Positions 1 to 6,821 of a DNA stretch of 28,418 bases are shown here, piece by piece. The notes under the pieces were generated by a model. It searched no databases and was not told the DNA's origin. It worked only from the letters and a program-made list of their open reading frames with translations. The stretch spans positions 1-28,418 of the forward strand of contig JBNKEI010000098.1 of the NCBI GenBank assembly GCA_050288705.1, given 5' to 3'. Numbering within the stretch: position 1 is the stretch's first letter; each line of letters begins with the position of its first letter. The translations under genes and the position numbers were made by a program. The DNA comes from JBNKEI01 sp050288705. GTDB taxonomy: Bacteria > Myxococcota > Myxococcia > Myxococcales > UBA5297.

Positions 1-33
1 GTGGAAACCTAAATCGAGCTATGTGGTTACCTA

Positions 34-58
34 ACTTGAGTAAAATTTTACTCTAAGT
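34..58. promoter_or_regulatory. Palindrome upstream of truncated secreted-protein gene
   Basis: Positions 38-53 form a perfect 16-bp palindrome (GAGTAAAATTTTACTC). It extends to 12-bp arms if one bulged T is allowed (ACTT on the left, AAGT on the right). It lies about 50 bp upstream of the start at 104, a place where a dimeric repressor could bind. No convincing -35/-10 pair could be fitted around it, so the operator role is only a suggestion. Confidence 0.3.
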
Positions 59-103
59 CGATTAATGCGATATGACCATTGCTATTAATGAAAAAGGAGA
101 ATC

Positions 104-370
104 ATGACAATGATTAGAAGAAAGAAGCTTTTAATGAAAATTAAAACGTGCGCCATGGTTACGGTGCTGGCGCTAGCCTGTACAAACGCGTTTGCATTCA
201 AAGATAGATATACCAACCGATCCTATAATGGTGCATATAAAGTAAATGGAAATCGATGGATAGGATCTCTATACATCACGGTAAAGGGTGACGTGAAGGT
301 AGTTACTTATTGCGCTCCAATCTTATTGATGATGACCCGGCAAATCTTTGGGCATGTTACATACAATTGA
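104..370 (+). pseudogene. Secreted protein, 3' end replaced by transposase sequence
   Basis: A strong ribosome binding site (AAAGGAGA, 94-101) precedes ATG 104. The N-terminus has a basic stretch (RRKK) and a second Met at 134, followed by a hydrophobic core ending in a likely signal peptidase I site (CTNAFA). The mature part is only about 30 residues before position 290, where the DNA becomes the interior of an IS transposase read in another frame. The last 26 or so residues, to the stop at 370, are therefore an out-of-frame reading of transposon DNA. The most economical reading is a periplasmic protein gene cut by a transposable element whose 5' part was later lost. The family cannot be named from the surviving part. 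A short functional product is possible but unlikely. Confidence 0.55.
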
Positions 371-744
371 CTGAGGTAGAGCAGGCTTTTAAAGAATTAA
401 AAAACGATCTTTCTATTCGTCCTATACATCATCAGATTGATCAACGAATTGAAGCGCATATTTTTGTCGCTTTTTTAGCTTATTGTCTCCAAGTTACGTT
501 GAAACAGCGAACGCGGGCACTTGCGCCAGGACTTACTCCACGAGCGGTGCTCGAAAAATTTTCTTCCTTACAAATGGTTGACCTCCATCTGCCAACCAGC
601 GATGGGCGAAAACTCATATTGTCCCGCTATACCGATCCCGAAGACGACCTGAAGCTATTGCTTCAACGATTGCATCTCGAATTGCCGAAGCAGGCTCCTC
701 CGAAGGTTGCTAGTAGTTTTCAGAATAGCGCAACGGCTGCATGA
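292..744 (+). pseudogene. IS4/IS1634-like transposase, C-terminal remnant
   Basis: The open frame from 292 to the TGA at 742-744 reads REGSYLLRSNL, then YIQLTEVEQAFKELKNDL. These are the strand and helix that carry the third catalytic acidic residue (E of DDE) in the IS1634 group of IS4-like transposases; the Y-x-x-x-T-x-VE-x-AF-K-x-LK pattern is what I recognise. A stop codon (289-291) lies just upstream, and the first two catalytic Asp residues and the whole N-terminal half are missing. The C-terminal tail ending NSATAA looks natural. The element therefore survives only as its 3' third and cannot transpose. It replaces the end of the secreted-protein gene that starts at 104. Confidence 0.8.
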
Positions 745-826
745 GCTGTAGTGCCGACCTTTTGTATCCTGCACGTGTAATTTCAATGACTTACAGTTCT
801 CGAAGCCTCGAATAGCGGAAGTCGGG

Positions 827-861
827 CTAGGGACCGATAATGGTTATGTAAAGTAGCTCCA
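827..861. repeat. Dispersed repeat, copy A
   Basis: The block begins CTAGGGACCGATAA, then four variable bases, then TTATGTAAA-G-TAGCT. A second copy in the same orientation lies at 4837-4871 with six variable bases. Outside the block the flanks of the two copies do not match. The shape fits a transposon terminal repeat or a short mobile repeat. Here it contains the stop codon of the minus-strand ATPase remnant. Confidence 0.5.
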
Positions 862-991
862 CAAATGCGGCCCAAATTATATCGCCAATGGGAACAATAG
901 TGCGGCCTTTGTATAGGACCACTCCAGCCGAGAAACGTTTACCTGTCGCCAACCGGAACTCCTCTAGCAGTTGCCCACGTCTACTTTCCGA
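827..991 (-). pseudogene. AAA ATPase (DUF4143-type) C-terminal remnant
   Basis: Read on the minus strand, the segment from 991 down to a TAG at 827-829 encodes about 54 residues including GKRFSAGVVLYKG and TIVPIGDIIWAAFVELL. The pattern of a hydrophobic strand followed by LY-x-G, then P-x-GD-x-xWA and a short C-terminal tail matches the end of DUF4143-type ATP-binding proteins as I recall them. A stop codon (992-994) lies immediately upstream in frame, so the ATPase and linker parts are gone. The last residues read into the repeat at 827-861, suggesting the repeat replaced the original 3' end. The family call rests on one short motif. Confidence 0.45.
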
Positions 992-1019
992 TTAAATGAA
1001 AGATTGGGGAGGAAGCACA

Positions 1020-2366
1020 ATGACGACGGAAATAATGTTTCAGTTATTCAAATGGGACGCGACACATAACGGGCGGATCGGTGACTGGTACGAGTATTTG
1101 AAGACAAAGGTGTCTGACCTTTCTGAAGCGGGAATCACGCACGTTTGGTTTCCGCCACCCTCGAAGTCGAGAGCGCAAGACTGGGTCGGTTATACGCCGA
1201 TGGATTACTACGACCTAGGCGAATTTCGACAGTGGGTTCAAATCTGGGATGAACAGGCGAAAAAGTTGGTTTGGATGCAACATAGCGGCGAGAGCAGCCG
1301 CGACCTAGATGACAAGGGAAACATGACGAGGATAACATACATTGGCACTGAGACCCTTTGGGGACACAAAGACGAGTTGGTTGATTTGATTAATGTCTTC
1401 AAGAGTAAGCAGATTAAATGTATCGCTGACATTGTCATCAATCACCGCGACCCTCAGCAGGTGAATGCTCAAGACGAATGGATAAGCTGGGGTAGCGACG
1501 AACATGTTATTGCCAGCAACAAGATGGTCTGGGGCTATAAGGGAAAGGATGACGATCCAGAGGAGATTAGCTATTTGAGCGGCGGCTCGACAGAGGACGA
1601 TGGCGAAGGCGGCTTCTCAGCAAACATCGCCCATCGTAGCGTTAAGGCGAGGAAGGACATCAAAGACTGGATGCTTTGGCTGAAGGAGACCATTGGCTTT
1701 GACGGATGGAGGTACGACTTAGCAAAGGGCTTTGGGCCGGAACACCTAGGCGAATATAATTACCATACTGGTAATCCGTTTTCAGTTGGCGAGTATTGGG
1801 ATACGAACACGCAGCTGGTCTATGACTGGATTGATAGAACGGATGCTTACGACGTAGCAAAGAAATCACGCGCCTTCGACTTTGCGCTGCAGGAGCATCT
1901 TCGAAAAACGTTCTGGGGTACTAAGTCGTTTGATCAGTTGGGCCTGTGGAAGTACTCCTCGGTCTCAGTGCTAGGTGGATGGCCAGAAAAGGTGGTGACT
2001 TTCCTTGATAATCACGATACTGCCCGAAAGCCATTCAGCGATTTCCCTACCGACGCGAAACGATTGATTCAGGGATACGTGTTCTTGCTCACGCATCCTG
2101 GCTGCCCATGTATCTTCTTTAGCCACTACTATGAGAGGGGGGCTGAAGTCCACGATACTCTTAAAGAACTATGCAAGCTCAGGGTGGAGAATCGCATTCC
2201 CTCGAATGCTTTCGTTGAGGTGGTTCGGTCCGAAGGTTCCTGTTACGTCGCTAAGGTCAATGATCGTCTGCTGGTGAAGATTGGTGACGAGTTCTGGGGG
2301 CCGCAGGAAGATGGGTGGAAGCTCCAGAAATATGGTAACGGTTGGGCGATCTGGATTAGGAGTTAG
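1020..2366 (+). CDS. Alpha-amylase, GH13 plant-type (GH13_6-like), cytoplasmic
   Basis: Hydrolyses alpha-1,4 glucan bonds. All four GH13 regions are visible: region I DIVINH (137-142), region II GWRYDLAKG with nucleophile D233, region III VGEYWD with acid/base E258, and region IV FLDNHD with D333. The C-terminal 120 residues (THPGCPCIFF, then a small beta domain ending GNGWAIWIRS) follow the layout of plant alpha-amylases rather than Bacillus types. Start chosen at ATG 1020 because GGGAGGAA lies 7 bases upstream; an upstream in-frame ATG at 996 lacks a site. No signal peptide is seen, so the 448-residue enzyme is probably intracellular, acting on storage glucan or imported maltodextrin. Residues about 69-111, between GYTPMDYYDLGEF and the WGHKDEL helix, look like an insertion compared with plant enzymes. 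It sits alone between mobile-element remnants, suggesting acquisition as cargo. Confidence 0.9.
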   Translation: MTTEIMFQLFKWDATHNGRIGDWYEYLKTKVSDLSEAGITHVWFPPPSKSRAQDWVGYTPMDYYDLGEFRQWVQIWDEQAKKLVWMQHSGESSRDLDDKGNMTRITYIGTETLWGHKDELVDLINVFKSKQIKCIADIVINHRDPQQVNAQDEWISWGSDEHVIASNKMVWGYKGKDDDPEEISYLSGGSTEDDGEGGFSANIAHRSVKARKDIKDWMLWLKETIGFDGWRYDLAKGFGPEHLGEYNYHTGNPFSVGEYWDTNTQLVYDWIDRTDAYDVAKKSRAFDFALQEHLRKTFWGTKSFDQLGLWKYSSVSVLGGWPEKVVTFLDNHDTARKPFSDFPTDAKRLIQGYVFLLTHPGCPCIFFSHYYERGAEVHDTLKELCKLRVENRIPSNAFVEVVRSEGSCYVAKVNDRLLVKIGDEFWGPQEDGWKLQKYGNGWAIWIRS

Positions 2367-2779
2367 AGTTAGAGTTAAACGACCATCATAGCAGGCGGGC
2401 CGCTTTGATCACGACGCGTGATAGCGTCCGCTTAGTGTCCTTGCATTAACTTAGAGCAAATTCTTTACACGTGGTTACAGTGTTTTACTCAGAAAAAACA
2501 TAATAAAATTACAGAACCCTCTCAGATTATTCAAAAGATTGTGGACGAAAAACTGGTTACTATCTTCTCGTTACATGGGTAGTTAATGATTACCTGGGTG
2601 AGTAGTAACTGATTACTCCAACGAATATTCTAGTGAGGTTGTAAATTTACACTTAGCTCCTCGAACGGCTTATTGGCCTGAGTTTTGTATCAAAAATTCA
2701 ACAATTGAATAAACGTATTTTGATTTAGGCCCAGCGCATTCAGTGCGCTGGCACTAAATGGAAATATAAAGGAGGGTGC
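2367..2779. other. Intergenic region with repeats and a hairpin
   Basis: No gene is seen. The hexamer AGTTAG occurs twice, with a third imperfect copy, across the amylase stop codon (2361-2378). Two 15-bp near-identical direct repeats lie at 2579-2593 (GTAGTTAATGATTAC) and 2602-2616 (GTAGTAACTGATTAC), 23 bp apart, about two helical turns, which would suit a regulator binding one face of the DNA. A perfect 8-bp stem with a 5-base loop (CCAGCGCA-TTCAG-TGCGCTGG, 2731-2751) stands 28 bp before the next start codon. It has no following T-run, so it is more likely a leader hairpin than a terminator. Confidence 0.4.
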
Positions 2780-2962
2780 ATGTATCGACTTATTCCTTTT
2801 ACGATGATATGCACGATAATGCTTGGATTTGGTTGTGTTCCAAATTCAAAAATTTATGCAAGGTATTTAGCACGATGTAATTCGGATATGAATTCCGATG
2901 ATTGTGCTAATTTTGGTATCCTAAGAGGGGATACTCGACTCAGCGTAGGGAATTTCAGCTAA
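2780..2962 (+). CDS. Small putative lipoprotein, unknown function
   Basis: A 60-residue product with a very strong ribosome binding site (AAAGGAGGG, 2768-2776) just before ATG 2780. The N-terminus is a signal peptide (MYRLIPFTMICTIMLGFGC) whose Cys19 could be lipidated, although the -3 residue is Gly rather than the usual Leu, Val or Ile. Two further Cys in the mature part (about residues 33 and 42, in RCNSDMNSDDC) could form a disulfide in the periplasm. It resembles entericidin-sized or phage-type small lipoproteins only in layout; I do not recognise the family. It could also be the surviving 5' end of a longer gene. Possible regulation: the direct repeats and hairpin just upstream. Confidence 0.5.
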   Translation: MYRLIPFTMICTIMLGFGCVPNSKIYARYLARCNSDMNSDDCANFGILRGDTRLSVGNFS

Positions 2963-3255
2963 GTGCAATTATTCAACAGGGTGAAATTTCCAGTTTTTTT
3001 GAACTAGACAAAGACCCTGGGACTTAGTCAACTTCAAGGCTCGACGTTGAAATTGAATAGATATGTTGATAGTATTGTTTGCATGTTTTCATGAGCGTTT
3101 GAAGAATTCGAGTGCCCAATATTTCAAACATACGAGGGTATTACTTTGGACTTCTACAAATATGACGGTACTCGATAATAATATGTTGGTAAAAATTGGT
3201 AAATTATCGCAGAGTTCAAGCTATCCTAGAGGTTGCAGGTGCATTTTTGCTCGTT

Positions 3256-3600
3256 CGTGCAGTTTTTTTCAGCCTTCAATACAACGGCTACAGTTTAGCG
3301 AATGTGCGCCTCAGAGATATGAAGAATTTGGCCTTTCAGTTGTTGCCCAAATTCAACAAAATGACTTTGAAGAGAAGCACCTCTTAGAGCTTCAAGACAG
3401 CCGCCTGTTGGAGCTTTGCTTAAAGCTAAATATTGTTGATGAAGAAGGATTCTTTTTTTTGGACCAGTGTCGAAATGTTCGCAATAATTTTTCTGCGGCA
3501 CATCCTACCTGGAACAGACTTCTCGACCTCGCGAGAGAGAGGTGTCGATGTCAAGGTGAATACGAACGCCTTCCTTATTGCTGAGGATGATGCCAGTCGC
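3256..3600 (+). pseudogene. HEPN-like protein, frameshifted remnant
   Basis: From about 3256 the frame ending at 3584 reads a coherent helical protein: YEEFGLSVVAQIQQNDF, then LLELCLKLNIVDEEGFFFL and DQCRNVRNNFSAAHP. The string RNNFSAAH fits the HEPN ribonuclease signature (R, 4-6 residues, H, often RN at the start). After AHP the frame turns to nonsense, while a neighbouring frame (about 3530-3590, RERGVDVKVNTNAFL) reads like its continuation, so a frameshift has occurred there. The N-terminal part, before about 3256, is also scrambled across frames. The gene looks dead but recently so. It lies directly upstream of, and in the same direction as, an AbiJ-like HEPN gene, suggesting the two once formed a unit. 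Confidence 0.45.
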
Positions 3601-3624
3601 TCGTTATGCGTAAGGAGTTGCTCC

Positions 3625-4560
3625 GTGGCTATTTTTGATATCTTTTCCAAACGTCAGAGGGAGCTTCGCGGGGATGTTCCTGAAGTATATGTCTATGACG
3701 ATCTTCCACAACCTCTCCGAACGCAAATAATCCATATTTGGCTTGATACCTTGGGCAACGATAATCAGTGGTGGGACGGCCAAGTCAAAGAAGCCTATTC
3801 GTTCATCGTCGACGTCCTTTGTCGGGAGTACGGAATTTTCAAACTCCCCGGCGCGAAAGAATATGGCAATAGAGACTACATTCAGGAGTTGGCTAACTTC
3901 TTTCTTCGTGAGCAAGAAATTGAAAAAGCTTTGGATGCAGTCGAGATCTCATTTCGCCTAATTGATCGACTCACCAGAAATTGGGAATACCTACTTAGGA
4001 ACAACGCATCTGAGCTTGCCGATGCAGCCATCGAGGAACTGAACGGGCGATTTAAAGAGCACGGCGTCGGCTATCAGTTTAGCGATGGCGAAATAATCCG
4101 CATCGATTCAGAACTGATTCATTCCGAAGTCGTAAAGCCAGCATTAAAGCTCCTGAATCAAAAGAAGTACGCCGGCGCACAGCAGGAGTTTCTAAAAGCC
4201 CACGAACATTACCGGCACGGTAACGCGAAGGAAGCGCTTAACGAATGCCTGAAGGCGTTCGAAAGCATGATGAAATCCATCTGCGATAAACGTGGCTGGA
4301 TCTATACAGGAAATGCTACCGCCAAGAATCTAATCCAGGCCTGCCTAGACAACTGTCTAATTCCGCTGTTTTGGCAACAGAATTTCACGTCGCTGCGGAG
4401 TCTCCTTGAAAGTAGTGTCCCAACCGGACGGAACAAGTTGGGTGGACACGGTCAAGGAGCATCAACCACAGCAGTTCCAGATCACTTGGTTGCATACATG
4501 CTGCACATGACGGCGTCAACACTGGTGTTTCTTGGCGAGGCAGAGGCAACCTTACCGTGA
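3625..4560 (+). CDS. AbiJ-like HEPN protein (STM4504/CBY_0614 family)
   Basis: Predicted abortive-infection-type protein of 311 residues. The start is GTG 3625: AAGGAG (3612-3617) lies 7 bases upstream, and the sequence MAIFDIFSKRQRELRGDVP from there matches the N-terminus I recall for the STM4504/CBY_0614 family, with VYVYDDLPQPLRTQI following. Upstream residues in the same open frame belong to the broken neighbour. The C-terminal half is a helical HEPN domain whose motif GRNKLGGHGQG carries R269, N270 and H275; HEPN proteins of this kind usually cleave RNA. The family belongs to the AbiJ group linked to phage resistance, although for this family direct proof is not known to me. No membrane segments. 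The domain is complete and the stop is natural, so the gene is likely functional. Confidence 0.8.
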   Translation: MAIFDIFSKRQRELRGDVPEVYVYDDLPQPLRTQIIHIWLDTLGNDNQWWDGQVKEAYSFIVDVLCREYGIFKLPGAKEYGNRDYIQELANFFLREQEIEKALDAVEISFRLIDRLTRNWEYLLRNNASELADAAIEELNGRFKEHGVGYQFSDGEIIRIDSELIHSEVVKPALKLLNQKKYAGAQQEFLKAHEHYRHGNAKEALNECLKAFESMMKSICDKRGWIYTGNATAKNLIQACLDNCLIPLFWQQNFTSLRSLLESSVPTGRNKLGGHGQGASTTAVPDHLVAYMLHMTASTLVFLGEAEATLP

Positions 4561-4958
4561 ATACGCATAACCCGGCAGTCGAGCGGACCTGTGGATAGAG
4601 GAGAGAGGAAAATCAAAGCGGAAAATGTAAAATCCGTCTAAGTATCGAAAGTCAGTCAAAGGCCCAATGAGACCAAAACGACATCCTCTACATCAGTTTC
4701 TAGAGTTTCATTTCAATACAGCCAAATTGAGACAAATTGTTTCGCAATGGAACAAAGGCAATCGGAGCCGATTCGAGTGCCGAACCCATAAAATCCGCCG
4801 ATTTTCTAGATTTTTCTACCCCAGGGGACCCCCATTCTAGGGACCGATAACGAATATTATGTAAAATAGCTAGAACTACAAGTGAATATATTTCTGACAT
4901 GCTACCTATACTCTTAAAAGGATGGTGCTTAGCTGTGAAGTACGCCTAGCGAATCTTC
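4561..4958. other. Intergenic region with repeat copy B
   Basis: No convincing gene. The notable part is the second copy of the dispersed repeat, at 4837-4871. A minus-strand open stretch (4700-4900) has no ribosome binding site and no recognisable motif and is treated as chance. The C-rich block just before the repeat (ACCCCAGGGGACCCCC, 4818-4833) contains a CCCC/GGGG inverted pair and could be part of an element's terminus. Confidence 0.35.
4837..4871. repeat. Dispersed repeat, copy B
   Basis: CTAGGGACCGATAA, six variable bases, then TTATGTAAA-A-TAGCT, in the same orientation as the copy at 827-861. Between the copies lie the amylase, the small lipoprotein and the HEPN genes, so the pair could bound a 4-kb mobile segment, although neither copy has a transposase attached. 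Confidence 0.5.
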
Positions 4959-4987
4959 TTGATATCGTACGACAATTGTCGTACATT
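4959..4987 (+). promoter_or_regulatory. Toxin-antitoxin promoter with nested operator
   Basis: A -35 box TTGATA (4959-4964), exactly 17 bases, and a -10 box TACATT (4982-4987). The spacer holds nearly all of a perfect 18-bp palindrome, GTACGACAATTGTCGTAC (4967-4984), which overlaps the first bases of the -10 box. A dimer bound there would block RNA polymerase, the usual autoregulation of toxin-antitoxin operons. The predicted transcription start falls at about 4992-4994, on the ATG of the first gene, so the mRNA may be leaderless. Confidence 0.65.
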
Positions 4988-4991
4988 TTTT

Positions 4992-5321
4992 ATGGGATTA
5001 ACGGAGGCGAGAAAACAGGCAATAGCTATGCTACGTGCTGGAACGTTTCAGCACGAGGCTCGTGACGATATTGACGACAAGAATCTGTTGGCTACAGGGG
5101 TATTGACTCCAGAGCAAGTAATTAAGCTCCTGTTGTCCTGCAATGGGACTCAATACGAGCGCTCAAAGCATCACGAGGTAAGGGAAATCGATGTTCATAT
5201 ATTCAAACCTCAATGCGCGCTATCACCCGGAGGACCAAGGTTCAGATGGTATATCAAACTGTATTTTCTAGCGCCGGATGCATGGTTCATCAGTGTTTAT
5301 AAGAGCTCAAGAAAGTGGTGA
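4992..5321 (+). CDS. MqsR-like toxin (RelE-superfold mRNA interferase)
   Basis: Predicted toxin of 109 residues, likely a ribosome-linked or free mRNA endonuclease. The layout follows MqsR: an N-terminal helix (ARKQAIAMLRAG), an acidic loop, a middle helix (LTPEQVIKLLLSC), a basic stretch (SKHHEVREIDVHIFKP) and paired C-terminal strands (RWYIKLYFL, AWFISVYKS), where MqsR has YLKI and VLIVSFKEK. Identity is modest and the loop before the strands is longer, so this is a divergent relative. ATG 4992 is preferred because it begins the recognisable helix and sits at the predicted transcription start; there is no ribosome binding site before it. An in-frame TTG at 4959 lies inside the -35 box and is rejected. 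It overlaps the antitoxin gene by a few bases, toxin first, as in mqsRA. Confidence 0.65.
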   Translation: MGLTEARKQAIAMLRAGTFQHEARDDIDDKNLLATGVLTPEQVIKLLLSCNGTQYERSKHHEVREIDVHIFKPQCALSPGGPRFRWYIKLYFLAPDAWFISVYKSSRKW

Positions 5322-5917
5322 ACATCATGAAGCTATACCTAGAAGGAGAAAAGTCGAGCGCAGTATGTTCTTTTTGCAAGCAGGTGAATTCGACCACCTT
5401 TCGCGAACGCGATGTACCTCTTCGGTCGGGCAAGGGGATAGTTCGCGATGTGCTTGTATCAGTCTGTGATCACTGCGACCGGGTTGTAGGAATCCCGCAA
5501 CAATCTGTCCCTCGAATCTCCGAGAGTACCCGTGGTGGCGTTCGACATCCAATAGAAGCACGAATTCCACGACAGCTAAGTGATGTTATGGGCTTGGTGT
5601 GCCATGAAATCGAAGCACCGAACAGTGAAGCAGCTTTATTCCGTTTTTATGTCAATCGGATATCAAAACAGGGCGAGTACTCAAGCCTTGCAAAACTGGC
5701 TAAGTCAATAGAAGCAGGAGGCAAGGCAAGTGCGCGTTTTTCAACCAAGCTTAATGATGTGGTTTACGGACGGTTCCGTGAGCTAACTGACCGCACCCAG
5801 CTCAAACCGGCTGACGTAGTGAAAGGGATAATAGTAAAGATAAAGCATGAAGTGCTCGATAAGAGGAATGAAAGGCTGCGCTGCGAGCTCAGGAATATTC
5901 TTCAGATCGCAACTTAA
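5315..5917 (+). CDS. MqsA-like zinc-finger antitoxin, unusual C-terminal domain
   Basis: Predicted antitoxin and operator-binding protein of about 200 residues. The N-terminus holds a YgiT/MqsA-type zinc site: C18-x2-C21 (VCSFC) and C51-x2-C54 (SVCDHCDRVVG), spaced as in MqsA, where this domain binds the toxin. In MqsA an XRE-type helix-turn-helix follows. Here residues 70-200 instead give a basic, helical region (ARIPRQLSDVMGLV, FRFYVNRISKQGEY, LKPADVVKGIIVKIKHEV) in which I see no HTH. The protein is about 70 residues longer than MqsA. Start candidates are GTG 5315, GTG 5318 (GTGA overlap with the toxin stop) and ATG 5327. Overlap with the toxin implies translational coupling; the palindrome at 4967-4984 is its likely target. 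Confidence 0.65.
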   Translation: MVNIMKLYLEGEKSSAVCSFCKQVNSTTFRERDVPLRSGKGIVRDVLVSVCDHCDRVVGIPQQSVPRISESTRGGVRHPIEARIPRQLSDVMGLVCHEIEAPNSEAALFRFYVNRISKQGEYSSLAKLAKSIEAGGKASARFSTKLNDVVYGRFRELTDRTQLKPADVVKGIIVKIKHEVLDKRNERLRCELRNILQIAT

Positions 5918-6089
5918 GCCTACGAATACCGGGAATTAGATCACGATAGAAACAGTCACGACGACATTTTGCATACGAGTTCATGGATAAAGATATTATC
6001 CTCGTTGCTGTTGGCAGAGCGGTAAAAGATGGCTGGTGATTATGGCATTCGGCCACCGATGGCGTACAATAACAAGCAAGGAGTAAGTC

Positions 6090-6533
6090 ATGCGTAAGAT
6101 ATTTATAAGTATTTATACTGCTATTTTTGTTCTGATCAGCTTATTGTTGGTTTCTGGGTTTTCCGATTATAGAGAGAGCGCCAATTACATTACCATTGCG
6201 CTGTTTATTGTCATACCATATTGCCTTATTTTCTGGATATTATGGAAGCCTCGGAAAATATCCAGAATCCCCTACATGGCAATTCTGGCAACGACTTTCT
6301 TAAGTTTGTTAGCTCTTATCTATCCCGTTACGGCTTCGGTTTTTATTTTGGGTAATAGCAGTAACAGTTTGTACTATGGATCAAAATCCATTTTCAACGT
6401 AGGCATTTTCCGGTTTTTTAATAATACTACCACCGGAGAAGTAATGCTATTTGAGGTAATATCTCTCCTGATGTTACATTCTGCATTTGCCGCAATATTT
6501 TATTTTAAAGACGAACTCCGGTTAAAGCCCTAG
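6090..6533 (+). CDS. Four-helix inner membrane protein, unknown
   Basis: A 147-residue product with a good ribosome binding site (AAGGAG about 6 bases before ATG 6090). Four hydrophobic segments are evident: residues about 4-24, 34-52, 62-86 and 120-137. The loop between the second and third is basic (KPRKISR), which by the positive-inside rule puts it in the cytoplasm, with both ends of the protein also cytoplasmic. The loop between the third and fourth segments (Asn/Ser/Tyr-rich, SSNSLYYGS) would be periplasmic. I do not recognise the family. It stands alone, 170 bp after the toxin-antitoxin pair and just before IS remnants. The intact site and the even hydrophobic pattern argue for a real gene. 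Confidence 0.6.
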   Translation: MRKIFISIYTAIFVLISLLLVSGFSDYRESANYITIALFIVIPYCLIFWILWKPRKISRIPYMAILATTFLSLLALIYPVTASVFILGNSSNSLYYGSKSIFNVGIFRFFNNTTTGEVMLFEVISLLMLHSAFAAIFYFKDELRLKP

Positions 6534-6545
6534 CGGACAAAACAG

Positions 6546-6758
6546 GGTGGTGTTAGCCAAATTGTGGTTCCCGACAACCCCAAAACCGCGGTGATTAAGC
6601 CAAACCTTTATGAACCGGTGCTCAATTTGCCTGAATTCATCAGTTCCAAGGAAATGATAATTATGTTCGAAGAACTTCCAATGGTTTTAGACAGGATTCT
6701 TCATCGGATAGCTTTGCGTCCCTCTTCTCGTAACGTGGACGGCGAGGTTATTAGTTGA
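6546..6758 (+). pseudogene. IS21-family IstA transposase fragment
   Basis: The frame from 6546 reads GGVSQIVVPDNPKTAVIKP, then NLYEPVLN. This is the segment of the IstA catalytic core around the second Asp (GG-x-P-x-x-VPDN, usually followed by Y-P-LN). Homology stops at about 6626; the remaining residues to the stop at 6758 do not look like IstA. Neither the first Asp region nor the final Glu is present and there is no istB, so this is a short scar of an IS21 element. Confidence 0.65.
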
Positions 6759-6784
6759 TTTACTCGTATTCACTACAGTTAGTC

Positions 6785-6819
6785 AAAGCGAACCGGAAAA
6801 ATAATCGGTTCCGCTTTTT
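6785..6819 (+). terminator. Rho-independent terminator
   Basis: Left arm AAAGCGAACCG (6785-6795), loop GAAAAATAAT, right arm CGGTTCCGCTTT (6806-6817) with one bulged C, running into TTTTT (6815-6819). It may end transcription from the membrane-protein gene 250 bp upstream. Confidence 0.6.
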
Positions 6820-6821
6820 CG

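Noticed and set aside
4700..4900. Minus-strand 66-codon frame across repeat copy B
   Set aside because: No ribosome binding site or domain; it runs across the repeat and probably reflects low stop density.
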